A stretch of 64,000 bases of DNA, taken from Clostridiaceae bacterium. Lineage in GTDB: Bacteria; Bacillota; Clostridia; DSM-8532. The notes under the pieces are model-generated. The model made no database searches. It was not told where the DNA came from and saw only the letters and a list, made by a program, of their open reading frames with translations. Location: assembly GCA_012521705.1 (NCBI GenBank), contig JAAYLX010000030.1, forward strand, positions 24,730 to 88,729. The letters are read 5' to 3'. A program made the position numbers and the translations under genes. Each line of letters begins with the position of its first letter. The stretch's first letter is position 1. This document shows, one piece after another, positions 17,042 through 25,514 of this stretch.

Positions 17042-18079
17042 ATGGAAAACAAGGCCATTACCATCAAAGAAATAGCAAAAGAAGCGGGCGTATCTACAGC
17101 GACAGTCTCAATGATTCTGAACAATAAAGACAATAACATCAGTGAAGCAACCAGAAACAGAGTGCTGGAAATCGTCAAAAGAACAAATTACATACCCAAT
17201 ACCATGGCCAGAAGTCTCGTGACAAAACAAACCAGAACTATCGGCCTCATATTGCCCGACATCACCAACCCATTCTTCCCCGAAATCGCAAGGGGAGCCG
17301 AGGACAGAGCAAGTCAATCAAGATATAGCATAATTTATTGTAATACAGATGATAATTTGAACAGGGAAGACACATGCATTGACATACTGTCTGAAAAAAT
17401 GGTTGACGGCATCATCTTTGCCCATTCTGCCGACAGGGGCAGAGTTGGCGGAGTAAAACGATGCAGAGTGCCAATTGTCCTGATTGACCGCGACTATCAA
17501 TTCCCCAATGTAATCGGAAGAGTACTTGTAGATAACAAAAAGGCTTCCTTTACAGGAGTCAATTATCTTATAGATCAGGGCTACCGGAAAATCGCCTATA
17601 TCGCAGGTTCTATTAACACAATGACCGCCCGTGACCGTTTGGAGGGATATAAAGAAGCTTTGAAGGAAAGAAATATCCCATATAAAGACGAATACGTCAG
17701 GATAGGCGAATACAGATCCCAGTGGGGTATGGAAGCAGTAGGAGCGCTTCTGGATGAAAAAATAGACATGGATGCAATCTTCTGCGGTAACGACCTGATT
17801 GCAATCGGCGCAATTAAAGAACTTAAGAACAATGGTTACAAAGTCCCGGATGACATAGGAGTTATGGGGTTTGACGATATATATCTTTCCGGAATTGTAG
17901 AACCGGCACTGACAACAATCAAGCAGCCTGTATATGAAATGGGATACCGTGCTGCTGATCTATTGATAAATGCCATTGAATCGCCGGAAGAGTCTGAAAA
18001 TAGCGTAGACGAGGATACAATTATTTTGGAAACAGAACTTATTATTAGGGAATCAACCAAGGAGGGAGCAAAAAAATGA
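17042..18079 (+). CDS. rbsR: LacI-family ribose operon repressor
   Basis: The 345-residue regulator has the N-terminal LacI helix-turn-helix (TIKEIAKEAGVSTATVSMIL, about residues 5-24) and hinge IPNTMARSLVTKQTRTIGLI. A periplasmic-binding-protein-like sugar domain follows, with ILPDITNPFFPEIARGAE, GCRVP-type strands and DDIGVMGFDDI. A GTG at 17033 is also in frame, but AAAGGGTG is well spaced for the ATG at 17042. It heads the rbs operon and overlaps rbsK by four bases. Two operator-like palindromes lie just upstream, so it probably controls its own operon in response to ribose. Confidence 0.92.
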   Translation: MENKAITIKEIAKEAGVSTATVSMILNNKDNNISEATRNRVLEIVKRTNYIPNTMARSLVTKQTRTIGLILPDITNPFFPEIARGAEDRASQSRYSIIYCNTDDNLNREDTCIDILSEKMVDGIIFAHSADRGRVGGVKRCRVPIVLIDRDYQFPNVIGRVLVDNKKASFTGVNYLIDQGYRKIAYIAGSINTMTARDRLEGYKEALKERNIPYKDEYVRIGEYRSQWGMEAVGALLDEKIDMDAIFCGNDLIAIGAIKELKNNGYKVPDDIGVMGFDDIYLSGIVEPALTTIKQPVYEMGYRAADLLINAIESPEESENSVDEDTIILETELIIRESTKEGAKK

Positions 18080-19002
18080 TAACTGTAATAGGCAGCATCA
18101 ACATGGACCTGGTAATACATACAGAAAGAATCCCACGTCCCGGGGAGACCGTTTTGGGAAATGATTTCAGACAGATTCCCGGAGGCAAAGGCGCAAACCA
18201 GGCAAGTGCGGCTGCAAAACTTGGAGCGAATGTAAAAATGATAGGCTGCGTAGGAGACGATGCATTTGCTTCTACATTAATTAACTCCCTGAATACGTAC
18301 GGTGTTAACACAGACCATGTTTCCATTGTCCCGGACATAGCCAGCGGAGTCGCTGTTATTACCGTGGAGCAATCCGGGAATAATAGCATTGTCATAGCTC
18401 CCGGTGCCAATTATTGTGTGACCGATGAAAAGCTCAAAGAGGCTGAAGATACTATAAGAAACTCTGATGTAATAATGCTCCAGCTTGAGATTCCTGTTGA
18501 AACTGTAAAATCGGCAGTTTTAATGGCAAAGGCTGCAGGAAAGAAAGTAATTCTAAATCCGGCGCCTGCTGCAAAGCTTGACGGAGAAATCCTTAAAAAT
18601 GTTGATATATTAACTCCCAACGAAACTGAGCTGGAAGTATTAAGCGGCCACAGTACGGATACCATTGAAGATATCAGGGCTGCCGGCCAAATAATGCTTA
18701 ACAAAGGAGTCAAAGAATTGATTGTCACTCTGGGTTCCCGGGGTTGCCTGTATATGAATAATCAGATGTCAAAGAAATTCGATGCCTACAAAGTGAAAGC
18801 CGTGGATACCACAGCGGCAGGAGATGCATTTAACGGCGCATTGGCAGTTTATTTGAGCGAAGGAAAAACTATTGATGAAGCAATAGATTTCGCCATGAAG
18901 GTCGGTGCAATGTCAGTGACAAGACACGGGGCGCAACCTTCCCTTCCGCTTCTTTCAGAGGTATTGGATTTTGAGAACTGGTTAAAAACACAAAGCCTTT
19001 AA
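18076..19002 (+). CDS. rbsK: Ribokinase
   Basis: This 308-residue PfkB-family kinase phosphorylates D-ribose to ribose 5-phosphate in the cytosol. Visible motifs are GSINMDLV at the N-terminus, the sugar-binding PGGKGANQASAAAKLGA (about residue 36), NPAPA, TPNETELEVLSG and the catalytic DTTAAGDAFNGALA (about residue 250, Asp in GDAF). Its ATG overlaps the rbsR stop (ATGA), so the two are translationally coupled. Confidence 0.96.
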   Translation: MITVIGSINMDLVIHTERIPRPGETVLGNDFRQIPGGKGANQASAAAKLGANVKMIGCVGDDAFASTLINSLNTYGVNTDHVSIVPDIASGVAVITVEQSGNNSIVIAPGANYCVTDEKLKEAEDTIRNSDVIMLQLEIPVETVKSAVLMAKAAGKKVILNPAPAAKLDGEILKNVDILTPNETELEVLSGHSTDTIEDIRAAGQIMLNKGVKELIVTLGSRGCLYMNNQMSKKFDAYKVKAVDTTAAGDAFNGALAVYLSEGKTIDEAIDFAMKVGAMSVTRHGAQPSLPLLSEVLDFENWLKTQSL

Positions 19003-19017
19003 AAGGGGGATGCTAAA

Positions 19018-19437
19018 TTGAAAAAGAGCGTATTACTTAATTCCGATATTTCATGGGTTGTCTCCAATATGAGACATACAGACACTTTAGTGATCGGTGA
19101 TGCGGGGCTTCCGGTTCCAAACCATGTTATGCAGATAGACCTGGCTGTCACAAAAGGAATACCCGATTTTATGAGCGTTTTAAAAGCTGTACTTACCGAA
19201 CTTAGGGTTGAGAAGGTTACTTTGGCAGAAGAAATTAAAACAAAAAGCCCTGAATTGCATAAAGAAACAATCGAGCTGATCAAAAAGACAGAAAAAGAAG
19301 AAGGAATAACCATAGCCATTGAGTACATTCCCCACGAAGAATTCAAGGAAGAAACAGCTTACAGCAAAGCGGTTGTAAGAACCGGCGAATTTACTCCTTA
19401 TGCGAACATCATTCTGACTTCCGGAGTTGTGTTCTGA
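19018..19437 (+). CDS. rbsD: D-ribose pyranase
   Basis: The 139-residue RbsD protein converts beta-pyranose ribose to the furanose form used by ribokinase. The conserved region reads SNMRHTDTLVIGDAGLPVP (catalytic His in RHTD, about residue 20), and the C-terminus has VRTGEFTPYANIILTSGVVF-type sequence. The start is TTG at 19018, supported by AAAAGGGGGA seven bases upstream. Fifteen bases separate it from rbsK. Confidence 0.95.
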   Translation: MKKSVLLNSDISWVVSNMRHTDTLVIGDAGLPVPNHVMQIDLAVTKGIPDFMSVLKAVLTELRVEKVTLAEEIKTKSPELHKETIELIKKTEKEEGITIAIEYIPHEEFKEETAYSKAVVRTGEFTPYANIILTSGVVF

Positions 19438-19479
19438 GCAACTCCAGGCGGTATCCAAACCTGAACGGAGGGTTTATAA

Positions 19480-20997
19480 ATGCCTGAAAAAATTATCTCA
19501 ATGAAAAATATTTGCAAAGATTTTTCCGGGGTTCAGGTGCTTAAAAATGTGGACTTCAACATCTACGACGGCAAAATTATGGCTTTGCTGGGTGAAAACG
19601 GCGCAGGGAAATCAACTCTGATGAAGATACTTACCGGTGTCTACACAAAAACATCGGGTGAGATTTATCTTAACGGAAAAGAAGTCAACTTTAGAAGTAC
19701 TAAGGATTCTCAGGACAGCGGAATTGCAATAATCCATCAGGAACTGAACCTGATCCGCCACCTTTCCATTGGCGAAAACATCTTCCTGGGAAGGGAGCCT
19801 GTTACCAGGACGGGACGAATCAAATGGAAACAATTATATGAAGAGTCAAAGGTCTGGCTTGAGAAACTGGGACTTGACGAAGACCCAAGGGAACTTGTCG
19901 GGAATATCAGTGTAGGTAAGCAACAGCTTGTTGAAATCGCAAAGGCATTATCGTTAAACGCAAAAGTTATTATAATGGATGAGCCTACCGGCGCTTTGAC
20001 AGTTTCTGAAACAGAAAGGCTCTTTAGCGTAATACGTGAGTTAAAAGCCCAGGGACACAGCATAGTTTATATTTCGCACAGGCTGAAAGAGATTTTTGAA
20101 ATCTGTGACGATGTTACCGTATTAAGAGACGGTGAGTTAATTGGTGAAAAAAGTATAGATGAGCTTGATGAGGATAAAATCATTGAAATGATGGTTGGAA
20201 GAAAGCTCAATGAACAATATCCGAGAATTGTATCCCAGCCGGGCGATGTGCTGTTGGAAGTAAAAGATTTGACCAACCGCTATGTTCAGAATGTTTCATT
20301 CAAGCTTCGCCAGGGTGAGATTCTTGGAGTTGCGGGACTCATGGGGGCCGGCAGAACCGAGTTGGCCCGGACAATATACGGAATATACAAGAAGGATTCC
20401 GGAGAAATTGTTCTTGAAAACCGTAGTCTAAGGATTCACCATCCCACAGATGCCCTTAAGAACGGAATTGCCTATGTGTCTGAAGACAGAAAAGCAAACG
20501 GGATACACCTGGGTTTAAGCGTCCGGGAGAATATTACAATGGCTTCGCTGGGCTCTTATTGCGGAAAAATAGGCAATATTTCAAAATCCGAGGAAGAAAA
20601 ATCAGCAAATCACTATATCAAAAGTATGCATATCAAAGTCTCAGGAACCAGGCAGCTTTTGAAGCACTTAAGCGGCGGAAACCAGCAGAAAGTATCATTG
20701 GCTAAGAACCTGGATGCAAAACCGAAAGTTCTGATTCTTGACGAGCCTACCCGCGGTGTTGATGTAGGCGCAAAGAAAGAAATATACGAATTAATCAACC
20801 AGTTCAAGCAACAGGGAATGAGTATTATTATGATTTCCTCTGAAATTCCTGAGATTCTTGGCATGAGTGACAGAATTATGGTCATGCATGAAGGAAGAGT
20901 TACCGGAATTATTGACAGGGAAACCGCCACTCAGGAAAAAATCATGAGCCTGGCAGTAGGGAAGGATGTGTGCCAAAATGCAGAAAATATCATTTGA
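19480..20997 (+). CDS. rbsA: Ribose ABC transporter ATP-binding protein (two ABC domains)
   Basis: The 505-residue protein has two fused nucleotide-binding domains, as usual for monosaccharide importers. The first has Walker A GENGAGKSTLMKIL, signature ISVGKQQLVEIAKAL and Walker B VIIMDEPTGAL. The second has the degenerate GLMGAGRTELARTIYG, signature LSGGNQQKVSLAKNL and LILDEPTRGVDVG. It powers uptake of ribose through RbsC. The ATG has a GGAGGG ribosome site. The 3' end overlaps rbsC. Confidence 0.95.
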   Translation: MPEKIISMKNICKDFSGVQVLKNVDFNIYDGKIMALLGENGAGKSTLMKILTGVYTKTSGEIYLNGKEVNFRSTKDSQDSGIAIIHQELNLIRHLSIGENIFLGREPVTRTGRIKWKQLYEESKVWLEKLGLDEDPRELVGNISVGKQQLVEIAKALSLNAKVIIMDEPTGALTVSETERLFSVIRELKAQGHSIVYISHRLKEIFEICDDVTVLRDGELIGEKSIDELDEDKIIEMMVGRKLNEQYPRIVSQPGDVLLEVKDLTNRYVQNVSFKLRQGEILGVAGLMGAGRTELARTIYGIYKKDSGEIVLENRSLRIHHPTDALKNGIAYVSEDRKANGIHLGLSVRENITMASLGSYCGKIGNISKSEEEKSANHYIKSMHIKVSGTRQLLKHLSGGNQQKVSLAKNLDAKPKVLILDEPTRGVDVGAKKEIYELINQFKQQGMSIIMISSEIPEILGMSDRIMVMHEGRVTGIIDRETATQEKIMSLAVGKDVCQNAENII

Positions 20998-21943
20998 TGC
21001 AAATTCGGTCAAGAGGGTTGTAAAGCAGCAGAGGCCTCTTGTTGTTCTTATAATTTTGAGTGTCGTCATGTCCGTATTGAATAACCGATTCTGGACTGTG
21101 GACAATATACTGACTGTTTTGAGACAGTCATCAATTAACGGCGTTATTGCAGCAGGTATGACTTTCGCCATACTGATCGGAGGAATTGACCTTTCTGTCG
21201 GTTCGGTTCTTGCCATCTGCGGCGCCATTGCTGCAACGCTGATATCATCGGGAATGCATGTTGTTCCTGTAATACTTATTACATTGTTATTAGGCCTCAT
21301 GGTCGGGTTAGTCAACGGATTGCTTATCAGTAAAGGCCGGCTTCAGCCATTTATCGCGACACTGGGCACCATGTCCCTGTTAAGAGGATTTACACTTGTT
21401 TACACAAACGGAAAACCTATCAGCAGCCGTGGCGGAGTCTGGTCAGAAGCATTTTCCCAAATTGGTACAGGTTATTTCCTGAAGCTTCCTGTTCCTGTCT
21501 ACATAATGCTTTTCGTCTTTCTCGTAGCTTACTATGTCCTTCGTCATCTGAGGATAGGCCGCTACATCTATGCGCTGGGCTCAAATGAAGAAGCTACCAT
21601 GTATTCAGCCATCAAAACAGACAGAGTTAAAATCTTTGTTTACTGTGCTTCAGGTATTCTGGCAGCATTGGCAGGAATTATATTGACTTCAAGACTCGGG
21701 TCGGCACAGCCAACAGCAGGCGCCGGATACGAGATGGATGCAATAGCAGCGGTAGTTCTCGGTGGAACCAGTATGGCGGGCGGTATCGGCACAATTTCCG
21801 GAACAGCCATTGGCGTATTGATAATAGGAATTCTTAATAATGCATTAAACTTACTCCAGGTACCTTCCTATTATCAGGATGTTGCCAAAGGAGCAGTTAT
21901 TCTGATTGCAGTCTTGCTCGACAGGAAACAGAAGTCAAGATAA
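20966..21943 (+). CDS. rbsC: Ribose ABC transporter permease
   Basis: This 325-residue integral membrane protein of the BPD_transp_2 family has about eight to ten helices. The signature GGIDLSVGSVLAICGAIAA (about residue 72) and the C-terminal AAVVLGGTSMAGGIGTISGT loop are typical of RbsC. The start is placed at ATG 20966, overlapping rbsA by 32 bases. A second in-frame ATG at 20978 is 12 bases from GGAAGG and may be used instead. Confidence 0.94.
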   Translation: MCAKMQKISFDANSVKRVVKQQRPLVVLIILSVVMSVLNNRFWTVDNILTVLRQSSINGVIAAGMTFAILIGGIDLSVGSVLAICGAIAATLISSGMHVVPVILITLLLGLMVGLVNGLLISKGRLQPFIATLGTMSLLRGFTLVYTNGKPISSRGGVWSEAFSQIGTGYFLKLPVPVYIMLFVFLVAYYVLRHLRIGRYIYALGSNEEATMYSAIKTDRVKIFVYCASGILAALAGIILTSRLGSAQPTAGAGYEMDAIAAVVLGGTSMAGGIGTISGTAIGVLIIGILNNALNLLQVPSYYQDVAKGAVILIAVLLDRKQKSR

Positions 21944-22056
21944 TACCATCGTTTAAATTATTCCGTGACTTTAAGCTAAATTCCAAATTTCATGTGCTCT
22001 TAAATCCGCAAGGATTGGAGATAAATTAAAAACTAATTTTAAGGAGGAAAAAGAAA

Positions 22057-23004
22057 ATGAAAAAAATCTTGGTATGGTTACTTGCACTAACTATGATTAT
22101 TGGTATGGTTGGCTGCGGCAAACCATCAACAAATGAACCTACTACTTCCACAGAACCGACTACATCCGGTGAACCATCTGGAGCACCTGCAGAAAAAGCT
22201 ACCATAGGTCTTGTAATTTCAACCCTGAACAATCCTTTCTTTGTTGACTTAAAAGACGGAGCTCAGGCAAAAGCAGATGAGCTTGGCGCAAAACTCATCG
22301 TGCTCGATTCACAGGATGACTCAGCTATAGAAATGTCAAATGTTGAGGACCTGATTACCCAAAAAGTTGACCTCATTCTGATTAACCCAACTGATTCCGA
22401 TGCAGTAGGCAACGCAGTTGCGGCTGCCAACAAAGCCGGTATCCCTGTTGTCACCCTTGACAGATCAGCAAACTCCGGTGATGTAGTTGCTCATATCGCT
22501 TCCGACAACGTAGCAGGCGGAAAAATGGCTGGTGAATTCATAATTGAAAAACTTGGCGGCAAGGGTAAAGTAGTTGAACTTGAAGGCGTTCCCGGTACAT
22601 CTGCAGCAAGAGATCGCGGTCAGGGCTTCAATGACGCTATAAAAGGAAGCTCCATCGAAGTTGTTGCAAGGCAGACAGCTAACTTCGACAGAGCTCAGGG
22701 ATTGTCCGTTATGGAAAATATTCTTCAGGCACAGCCCGAAATTGATGCCGTATTCGCTCACAACGACGAAATGGCATTGGGCGCCCTGGAAGCTATTAAA
22801 GCATCCGGAAGAGACATCATGATCGTCGGCTTTGACGCAACTGATGATGCTGTCAAGGCCGTTAACGAAGGATTTATGGCTGCTACTGTTCAACAGCTTC
22901 CTAAAGAAATCGGTGGCAAAGGCGTTGATATCGCTATGAAGGTTCTCGCCGGAGAAAAAGTAGATTCATATATTCCTGTTGATTTGCAGCTTGTTACTAA
23001 ATAA
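22057..23004 (+). CDS. rbsB: Ribose ABC transporter substrate-binding lipoprotein
   Basis: The 315-residue lipoprotein has a signal peptide with lipobox MVGC (Cys about residue 21). A Thr/Ser/Pro linker follows, then a type I periplasmic-binding fold: [82 protein letters not shown] and [12 protein letters not shown]. These are standard RbsB motifs. It captures ribose outside the membrane for RbsAC. The gene has a strong ribosome site (AAGGAGGAAA). It lies 113 bases after rbsC and is the last gene before a terminator. Confidence 0.95.
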   Translation: MKKILVWLLALTMIIGMVGCGKPSTNEPTTSTEPTTSGEPSGAPAEKATIGLVISTLNNPFFVDLKDGAQAKADELGAKLIVLDSQDDSAIEMSNVEDLITQKVDLILINPTDSDAVGNAVAAANKAGIPVVTLDRSANSGDVVAHIASDNVAGGKMAGEFIIEKLGGKGKVVELEGVPGTSAARDRGQGFNDAIKGSSIEVVARQTANFDRAQGLSVMENILQAQPEIDAVFAHNDEMALGALEAIKASGRDIMIVGFDATDDAVKAVNEGFMAATVQQLPKEIGGKGVDIAMKVLAGEKVDSYIPVDLQLVTK

Positions 23005-23108
23005 AATCCTTATTCCCTCCCCCGTATTTTCACTTCTATTTCTATTGTACTTTGTTTTTAAGCATGTGTAAATCATGCCGGGGTACAATCAAATCAGCAC
23101 ATCTGAAA

Positions 23109-23150
23109 GCAAAGAATCTGGCTGAATATCTGCCAGATTCTTTGCTTTTT
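23109..23150 (+). terminator. Terminator of the ribose operon
   Basis: GCAAAGAATCTGGC and GCCAGATTCTTTGC pair perfectly around a nine-base loop and are followed by TTTTT. The A/T flank suggests it may also stop the convergent cotJ transcript. Confidence 0.92.
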
Positions 23151-23167
23151 ATATGACTTTTTCTTAT

Positions 23168-23761
23168 TTATTTTTTCATCTTGCCATAAGAGAACCTCTT
23201 TTTGTCACTCAGGTAGTCCTGTACATAGCGAAGCGCTTCACCAAAGCGCTGGAAGTGAACGATTTCCCTTTCCCTTAAAAATCTCAGAGGCTGTATAACA
23301 TCCGGGTCATCTGCCAAGTTAAGGAGATATTCGTATGTAGATCTGGCTTTTTGTTCGGCTGCCAAATTTTCATAAAGGTCAGTCCTCGGGTCTCCTTTTG
23401 ACTGGAAGTATTTCGCTGAAAAAGGAGTGCCGGCAGCCTGAACCGGATATGTGCCTTTGCCGTGGTCGACATAATATGGCTCATATCCGCTTCCTTTAAT
23501 GTCTTCAATGCTTGCATTCTTTGTAAGCTGTGCGACCATTGATTGTATCATTTCGAAATGAGCAAGTTCCTCTGTGCCTATATCATTCAAGGTAGCTTTA
23601 GCCATAGGAGTAACCATTGATGGACGCTGGCTCAGATATCTCAGTGATGCAGCCAATTCTCCGTCAGGACCGCCAAATTGTGTGATAATAAGTCTTGCCA
23701 TTCTTGGATCCGGTCTTTTAATTTTTACCGGGAACTGCAATTTTTTATCATAAATCCACAT
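23168..23761 (-). CDS. cotJC: Spore coat protein CotJC (manganese catalase family)
   Basis: The 197-residue protein starts MWIYDKKLQFPVKI and belongs to the manganese-catalase fold used by spore coat CotJC. Conserved metal-ligand type sequence is visible in GPDGELAASLRYLSQR, NDIGTEELAHFEMIQSMV and AEQKARSTYEYLL with FLREREIVHFQRFGEAL. The frame extends upstream to 23842, but the ATG at 23761 has AAGGTG nine bases before it and gives the usual protein start. It overlaps cotJB by 14 bases. It is the third gene of cotJA-JB-JC, expressed in the mother cell of sporulating cells. Confidence 0.94.
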   Translation of the reverse strand: MWIYDKKLQFPVKIKRPDPRMARLIITQFGGPDGELAASLRYLSQRPSMVTPMAKATLNDIGTEELAHFEMIQSMVAQLTKNASIEDIKGSGYEPYYVDHGKGTYPVQAAGTPFSAKYFQSKGDPRTDLYENLAAEQKARSTYEYLLNLADDPDVIQPLRFLREREIVHFQRFGEALRYVQDYLSDKKRFSYGKMKK

Positions 23762-24035
23762 TACACTCATCACCTTCCAAATCAAAGTTAAACTTGTACT
23801 GCCACGGCCACGGGTTTTCAATCCATCTCCATGGAGAATCACTGATATTCTGAGGAGTCAGCATTCCATATGTGCGTTCATATTCTTCTCTTAATTCTTT
23901 TGCCCGTTTAACGACATTATTGTATTTTTGTATGGCGTCTCTGTCGGTGGGATGGGTATTCAGATAAAGCTGAAGATCGAGTGCATAAAAATCAAGAACT
24001 GAAATTATTTTCAATAATTCGTCTCTATTCATCAT
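23748..24035 (-). CDS. cotJB: Spore coat protein CotJB
   Basis: This CotJB-family protein of about 95 residues reads MNRDELLKIISVLDFYALDL, followed by a helix and the Trp/Pro-rich end SPWRWIENPWPWQYKFN. The longer frame to 24179 is unlikely: AGAGG lies just upstream of the ATG cluster at 24032-24044, and this overlaps the end of cotJA as in other cotJ operons. It helps assemble CotJC into the inner coat. The exact start among three clustered ATGs is uncertain by a few residues. Confidence 0.9.
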   Translation of the reverse strand: MMNRDELLKIISVLDFYALDLQLYLNTHPTDRDAIQKYNNVVKRAKELREEYERTYGMLTPQNISDSPWRWIENPWPWQYKFNFDLEGDECNVDL

Positions 24036-24246
24036 CGCAATCATCCTCTCTGCCTTTTCTCTCCCACCCGTAGACATCGTACAGTTCAGGGAAAATGGTT
24101 CCTTTTCTGAAGCCGTCCAACGGCCGGAAAGTATTACACAGCTTCTGGAAAGGGACATATGCATGGGCCAACTGTACATTGTGTAATGACTGTTCCTGAG
24201 GTATGCAGGTCGCTAATGGTTTTGCTACTGTCATATCTTCATTCAT
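24025..24246 (-). CDS. cotJA: Spore coat associated protein CotJA
   Basis: The 73-residue protein has the family core LAHAYVPFQKLCNTFRPL and GTIFPELYDVY, then a charged tail (ERKGREDDCDDE). It is the first gene of the cotJ operon, with GGGGAG before the ATG. A sequence fitting a late sporulation promoter lies about 40-60 bases upstream. Members are needed with CotJC for coat assembly; the biochemical role is not known. Confidence 0.92.
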   Translation of the reverse strand: MNEDMTVAKPLATCIPQEQSLHNVQLAHAYVPFQKLCNTFRPLDGFRKGTIFPELYDVYGWERKGREDDCDDE

Positions 24247-24282
24247 AAAAATCTCCCCTCATAATTGGATAAGCTTATATTT

Positions 24283-24309
24283 TATAGTATGCATTGACAA
24301 AAACAGTGT
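24283..24309 (-). promoter_or_regulatory. Candidate sigma-K/E type promoter of cotJ
   Basis: On the minus strand AC (24308-24309), then 16 bases, then CATACTATA (24283-24291) fits the sigma-K pattern AC-N16-CATANNNTA. The position, about 40 bases before cotJA, is right for a start site. In Bacillus the operon is under sigma-E, whose -10 is similar, so the exact sporulation sigma is not decided. Confidence 0.5.
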
Positions 24310-24493
24310 TCCTTCATGGAGCACGATAAAAAATGAATTATCCTCAGACGTGTCCATCTTTTTATGCTCCAAAATTCGCACTATGACTTGTTCAGGACTA
24401 TGAAATTCCTTCCTTCAGGGAAATGTTTATTGTGAATATTTTGATAATTTTATAATATTATCTATTGTGCTAAAAAATAAGGAGGGAATTGTA

Positions 24494-25393
24494 GTGTTGT
24501 CAAAACAGGAGTACATTGGTGTTTCTATAGAAGTGAATCTGTTCTTCATGCGAATCATGAAAGAACATTTATTTTTTATAGAAACGAATTTACAACCCAT
24601 TCAAATCGTCAATATTGTTGAAGCCAGCAGGCTTAAGCGAAATTTTGAACAATTGCTCAGCGAGACCGTTCATTATGCCAATGGCGTCGTCCCCGATAAT
24701 ATTCTCAAGTCCGGGGAAATTGTCACATCCTTTACCCTTAAAGCGGAAGAAACCACCGCGATGCTTACAGGTGCGAATATCAATACAGACATTACAAAGA
24801 AAGAATATGAATTGGTGAAAAATACATACCAAAATTATGAAGATTCGCTTGAAAGTATTATTAATAATATAAACAGACGGGCTTACGGTGTGCTGCAGGA
24901 GGTCATTACATTTAAAAAGAAAATCCTGACCATGGTTTCAGAATGCCGCCTTTTTATAAATCTTTATCCTGAACTGTTGGAACATCTTATCCGTGAAGCA
25001 GTATATTATCAAAAAATACTAAGATCTCTCCTTGACAGAAACATATCAAAATCAATCCTGTGCGATGAACTTAACTTCTGGAACCACATAATGGAGGAAC
25101 ATGCCCAGTTTATTAACGGTTTTCTCGATCCGACTGAAAAAAATTACAAAGCAATTATGCAGAGCACGGCAAAAAAATTCGAAAAACTGGTGGAGGAATG
25201 TATCAGAACCGCTGAAAATAAAATGATACAAAAAAGTCTGGAGTCAACCGAGGACTTCAGGTATTTTAAGAAACAAGCCACTGAAGGTATATTGAAATGC
25301 CAGATAAAATCCATAATCCCCCCCTTACTGGCAGATCATGTTTTGCGAGAAGCCAATCATTATTTAAGATTATTAAAAGCTATGGGAAGTTAA
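24494..25393 (+). CDS. DUF2935 family protein
   Basis: The 299-residue helical protein looks like an internal duplication of a ferritin-like four-helix bundle. Both halves carry His/Glu motifs: FFMRIMKEHLFFIETNL near the start, and ELNFWNHIMEEHAQFINGFLDPTEK around residue 195, with the HxxREAxYY-like LIREAVYYQKIL between. This matches the DUF2935 family, common in spore-forming Firmicutes. GTG at 24494 is preferred over the upstream GTG at 24467, because AAGGAGGG is seven bases before it. It sits among spore coat genes, which suggests but does not prove a sporulation role. The metal-binding reading is inference. Confidence 0.82.
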   Translation: MLSKQEYIGVSIEVNLFFMRIMKEHLFFIETNLQPIQIVNIVEASRLKRNFEQLLSETVHYANGVVPDNILKSGEIVTSFTLKAEETTAMLTGANINTDITKKEYELVKNTYQNYEDSLESIINNINRRAYGVLQEVITFKKKILTMVSECRLFINLYPELLEHLIREAVYYQKILRSLLDRNISKSILCDELNFWNHIMEEHAQFINGFLDPTEKNYKAIMQSTAKKFEKLVEECIRTAENKMIQKSLESTEDFRYFKKQATEGILKCQIKSIIPPLLADHVLREANHYLRLLKAMGS

Positions 25394-25425
25394 TATAACA
25401 GGTTTGTGTTTTATTTGATAATAAT

Positions 25426-25495
25426 TGATGTTCAGATCTATTGCCTGACGCATTAATTTATTCCTGCGGGAAGGACGGCAAGGATCTGAACATCA
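25426..25495. repeat. Long inverted repeat between convergent genes
   Basis: TGATGTTCAGATC (25426-25438) and GATCTGAACATCA (25483-25495) are exact reverse complements. The inner TTGCC/GGCAA can extend the stem, with a loop of about 30-40 bases. It lies between the DUF2935 gene and the convergent coat gene, so it may terminate both. There is no good T-run on either side, which is unusual for an intrinsic terminator. Confidence 0.75.
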
Positions 25496-25514
25496 TATCA
25501 TACACATATTATTT

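Noticed and set aside
20791..21315. 174-codon frame on the minus strand
   Set aside because: It is antisense to rbsA/rbsC, whose motifs are unmistakable.
23762..23842. N-terminal extension of CotJC
   Set aside because: The family starts at MWIYDKKLQFP and the ribosome site fits that ATG.
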